Shown here one piece after another: positions 6,288 through 7,803 of a stretch of 7,803 bases of DNA. The first letter of the stretch is position 1. Each line of letters begins with the position of its first letter. A model generated the notes under the pieces. The model searched no databases and was not told where the DNA came from. It saw only the letters and a program-made list of their open reading frames with translations. The translations under genes and the position numbers were made by a program. Source of the DNA: Lachnospiraceae bacterium UBA1683 (GTDB lineage: Bacteria > Bacillota > Clostridia > Lachnospirales > Lachnospiraceae). The stretch lies in the NCBI GenBank assembly GCA_002320245.1, contig DCKD01000060.1:1-7803 (forward strand), read 5' to 3'.

Positions 6288-7119
6288 CATCCAATTCAAT
6301 AATTTCTATTTCGTCATCGTCCTCAAATTCATCCGGTTCGATTACTTCTTCGTCTTTCAGGTTCGGCACATCTGTCCGGTTCCTGTTTTCGGCGGTATCC
6401 TCCGCATCTTCTGCGCCGGAATCTTCAAATACCGCTCTTGCCTTCTCCACCTCATTTGCCGTTGAATTCATATCCCGAATCTCTGCCGCTTTCTTCAGAT
6501 GCTTTTTCTTACGCTTTCCGGACTCCAGCAAAAACTGAACGAGAATCCCCAATGCGGCAATCCCTACCGTGATTAACAATCGGATTATGTGCATATCCAG
6601 TCCCGCTAAATCACTGATTGACGGACCTGCCGCCATCGCACCAACTACCCCCGTCACCACAATCGTAATAATTTCAGCAAATTTTACTGTCAGCAATGCG
6701 GCAACAAGACCAATCCCTGCACACACCAGCATAAGCCATATCTCCTTCGGCTGTAGCACTCGGGCGGCGGCACTGCATCCGGCAATCCACACAACAACGA
6801 AGATTCCGACACGGTAAAGCACCGCTCCCAGGCAGGCCAGTATGATGCCGGCAATCAACGCAATAATCAAAATCACATTGGTATCAAGTCCGAATTGCCA
6901 TGCGGCCGCCCCGCCAATTGCACTGCCCAGAACAAATCCGAGCACCGCCGCCCAGACGCGCACCAGCTTCAGTCCAAAGAAACACCACAGTAAACCAATC
7001 ACACCGGACACAACCAGAAAAATCATCATATCCTGTGTTTTCACGATGTCCATCGGGTTATTTGATGCAATTTCTGTAATCATCGTTTGTGCATTATCCA
7101 ATATTGTACTTACACCCAT
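6283..7119 (-). CDS. Seven-helix membrane protein with charged C-terminal tail (DUF4203-like)
   Basis: This 278-residue protein has about seven hydrophobic helices, at roughly residues 31-50, 53-74, 81-100, 103-120, 127-144, 148-166 and 178-197. The helices are rich in small residues (Gly, Ala), for example LGFVLGSAIGGAAA at 60-73. The arrangement resembles the TM198/TM7S3-like family (DUF4203), recognised by general style rather than by a diagnostic motif. After the last helix comes a basic patch KRKKKHLKK (202-210), then a strongly acidic tail (about 225-278) ending in IEIIELDD, which is probably cytoplasmic and disordered. There is no cleavable signal peptide; the first 30 residues are amphipathic. 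The ATG is preceded by AAGGAG at 8 bases. The molecular function is unknown. Readthrough into the downstream PHP gene is possible because no terminator intervenes. Confidence 0.85.
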   Translation of the reverse strand: MGVSTILDNAQTMITEIASNNPMDIVKTQDMMIFLVVSGVIGLLWCFFGLKLVRVWAAVLGFVLGSAIGGAAAWQFGLDTNVILIIALIAGIILACLGAVLYRVGIFVVVWIAGCSAAARVLQPKEIWLMLVCAGIGLVAALLTVKFAEIITIVVTGVVGAMAAGPSISDLAGLDMHIIRLLITVGIAALGILVQFLLESGKRKKKHLKKAAEIRDMNSTANEVEKARAVFEDSGAEDAEDTAENRNRTDVPNLKDEEVIEPDEFEDDDEIEIIELDD

Positions 7120-7162
7120 CTTGTTTTCTCCTTATCTCTTACTTACCCGTCCTTATTTTTCT

Positions 7163-7192
7163 GTTATAGATTCCACGGATTGACCGCAGCAA
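7163..7192 (-). promoter_or_regulatory. Promoter of the membrane-protein gene
   Basis: Read leftward, TTGCTG (7187-7192), an 18-base spacer and TATAAC (7163-7168) form a plausible sigma-A promoter about 44 bases before the ATG. A terminator upstream at 7296-7349 separates it from the next unit, so the gene needs a promoter here. Confidence 0.55.
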
Positions 7193-7295
7193 TTCCTTTC
7201 GTACCCTCACTGCATATCCCGGCGAAATCATTTTTTATTTTAACAACTTTTTCCTTATAACACAAGAGAAGTAAACAGTTTCCCGTTGAAGTAAC

Positions 7296-7349
7296 AAAAA
7301 AACAAGAGCAGATGTAGCTTTCCATTTCCTATCTACATCCACTCTTGTT
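7296..7349 (-). terminator. Leftward intrinsic terminator of an upstream unit
   Basis: AACAAGAG (7301-7308) pairs with CTCTTGTT (7342-7349) and GATGTAG (7311-7317) with CTACATC (7333-7339), separated by a symmetric CA/CA mismatch, with a 15-base loop. Read leftward, the stem runs into seven T in a row (7296-7302). This is a strong terminator for transcription coming from the right, where no clear protein gene exists. Confidence 0.8.
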
Positions 7350-7374
7350 CGCTTATTACTACCATTCTTCTTTT

Positions 7375-7388
7375 CTATCGGCCGATAG
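7375..7388. repeat. Perfect 14-base palindrome
   Basis: CTATCGGCCGATAG is fully symmetric, GC-rich at its centre, and lies inside the orphan unit about 25 bases ahead of its terminator stem. It is flanked by T-rich sequence on the + strand. It could be a protein-binding site or a small hairpin; it has no loop, so as RNA only a shortened stem would form. Confidence 0.5.
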
Positions 7389-7441
7389 TTTTCATCTTAT
7401 TTTGCTATGCTGGCGATCCGTACCTCCTATTCTTAATTTGC

Positions 7442-7543
7442 TTACGGTCCCTGCCTCTGATAAGGATTCCGTTCTGAAATGGATTTTACTTCTCTCATAA
7501 CTTTCTCGTCATTATGATTTTTCTCCATCTCTTTCCCTACCAT
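7442..7543 (-). CDS. Possible 33-residue small ORF in the orphan unit
   Basis: From ATG at 7541-7543 an open frame of 33 codons runs to TAA at 7442-7444. It is highly charged in its first half and ends in NPYQRQGP. It is not preceded by a good ribosome binding site; an internal ATG at 7526-7528 has only a weak AGGG nearby. It is the longest ATG-initiated frame seen in the unit, and it overlaps another open frame without a start codon. It is not recognised as any known family. It may be a small protein, the end of a broken gene, or chance. Confidence 0.2.
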   Translation of the reverse strand: MVGKEMEKNHNDEKVMREVKSISERNPYQRQGP

Positions 7544-7727
7544 ACAACTGAGGTCTTGTCCCTGTAAGTGAAACCTCCTGAACTTTTCTTAGGGTAAGAT
7601 TTCCTTCATCTCTTGCAATGATTTTCTCCTCTTTTCTCTCATCTTTGTAAGTAAGATATACCTATCACTCTTTCAGATGCTTTTAATCTTTCTAAGAATT
7701 GTTCATTCAGTTTTATTTGTTGACTTT

Positions 7728-7756
7728 ATATTAATATATTAATCTGTATTTGTCAA
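7728..7756 (-). promoter_or_regulatory. Near-consensus leftward promoter
   Basis: Read leftward, a perfect TTGACA (7751-7756), a 17-base spacer and TAATAT (7728-7733) make the best sigma-A promoter in the window. The surrounding sequence is very AT-rich. It has no evident protein gene downstream before the terminator at 7296-7349. Confidence 0.75.
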
Positions 7757-7803
7757 TATCTTTTTTGAATATTTTCTTCTTTATTTTTATTGTCTGTCTA
7801 TTC

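Larger units (their letters stand above)
7350..7725 (-). other. Orphan transcribed unit of unknown nature
   Basis: A near-consensus promoter on the right (7728-7756) and the intrinsic terminator on the left (7296-7349) frame a transcript of about 425 bases read leftward. No open frame of ordinary length fills it. The transcribed strand is rich in purines, as coding strands and many small RNAs are. Shine-Dalgarno-like sites occur at GAGGAG (near 7627-7632), AGGAGG (near 7573-7578) and AGGAGG (near 7421-7426), yet none is followed at normal spacing by ATG, GTG or TTG opening a frame of useful length. Short open stretches in different frames could be a decayed small gene. RNase P, tmRNA and SRP RNA hallmarks were not found. 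It may be a small RNA, a leader, or a gene remnant. Confidence 0.45.

Noticed and set aside
6842..7183. 113-codon + strand ORF opposite the membrane-protein gene
   Set aside because: It is antisense to the hydrophobic helices and its Pro/Thr/Ser-rich product is the usual complement-strand artefact.
7300..7725. RNase P RNA, tmRNA or SRP RNA in the orphan unit
   Set aside because: The length would fit, but the conserved cores expected for each (for example GAGGAAAGTCC of RNase P, or the tRNA-like end of tmRNA) are absent.
1..7803. CRISPR array, tRNA, rRNA or transposase gene
   Set aside because: No regularly spaced repeats, no tRNA cloverleaf signatures, no rRNA-like stretches and no transposase motifs were seen.

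Overview
The window looks like chromosomal DNA of a low-to-mid GC Gram-positive anaerobe, most likely a Clostridia/Lachnospiraceae-type gut bacterium. The grounds are strong AAGGAG-type ribosome binding sites about 8-9 bases before each start, sigma-A-like promoters, a short (750-residue) clostridial form of glycogen phosphorylase, and the general protein style. The species cannot be named from sequence alone.

Layout. Positions 1-290 hold no confident gene: there are several small inverted repeats and a strong leftward terminator (182-229). Positions 291-4022 carry a two-gene leftward operon, glgP then malQ, for phosphorolysis and rearrangement of glycogen or maltodextrins. Positions 4023-4413 are a dense divergent control region. 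It has overlapping opposed promoters, a 12-base palindrome, competing short stems, and a 151-base element with 18-base imperfect terminal inverted repeats flanked by ATTTTT. Positions 4414-5298 encode a rightward AraC-family regulator. Positions 5305-6126 encode a leftward PHP-domain metal-dependent phosphoesterase, its stop only 6 bases from the araC-type stop. Positions 6283-7119 encode a leftward seven-helix membrane protein with a basic then very acidic cytoplasmic tail. Positions 7120-7803 contain no confident protein gene but do contain a near-consensus leftward promoter (7728-7756) and a leftward intrinsic terminator (7296-7349), framing an orphan unit of about 425 bases.

How the genes fit together. 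GlgP releases glucose-1-phosphate from the non-reducing ends of alpha-1,4-glucans. MalQ recombines short maltodextrins so that GlgP can continue. The two are almost certainly transcribed and probably translated together: 3 bases separate them, and the malQ ribosome binding site lies inside the last glgP codons. The divergent AraC-type protein is a natural candidate regulator, but that is inferred from position. The PHP and membrane-protein genes show no visible link to glucan metabolism.

The two stretches most worth a second look are the 151-base palindromic element in the glgP/araC control region and the promoter-to-terminator unit without an obvious gene at the right end. No known riboswitch, tRNA, rRNA, CRISPR array or transposase gene was recognised.
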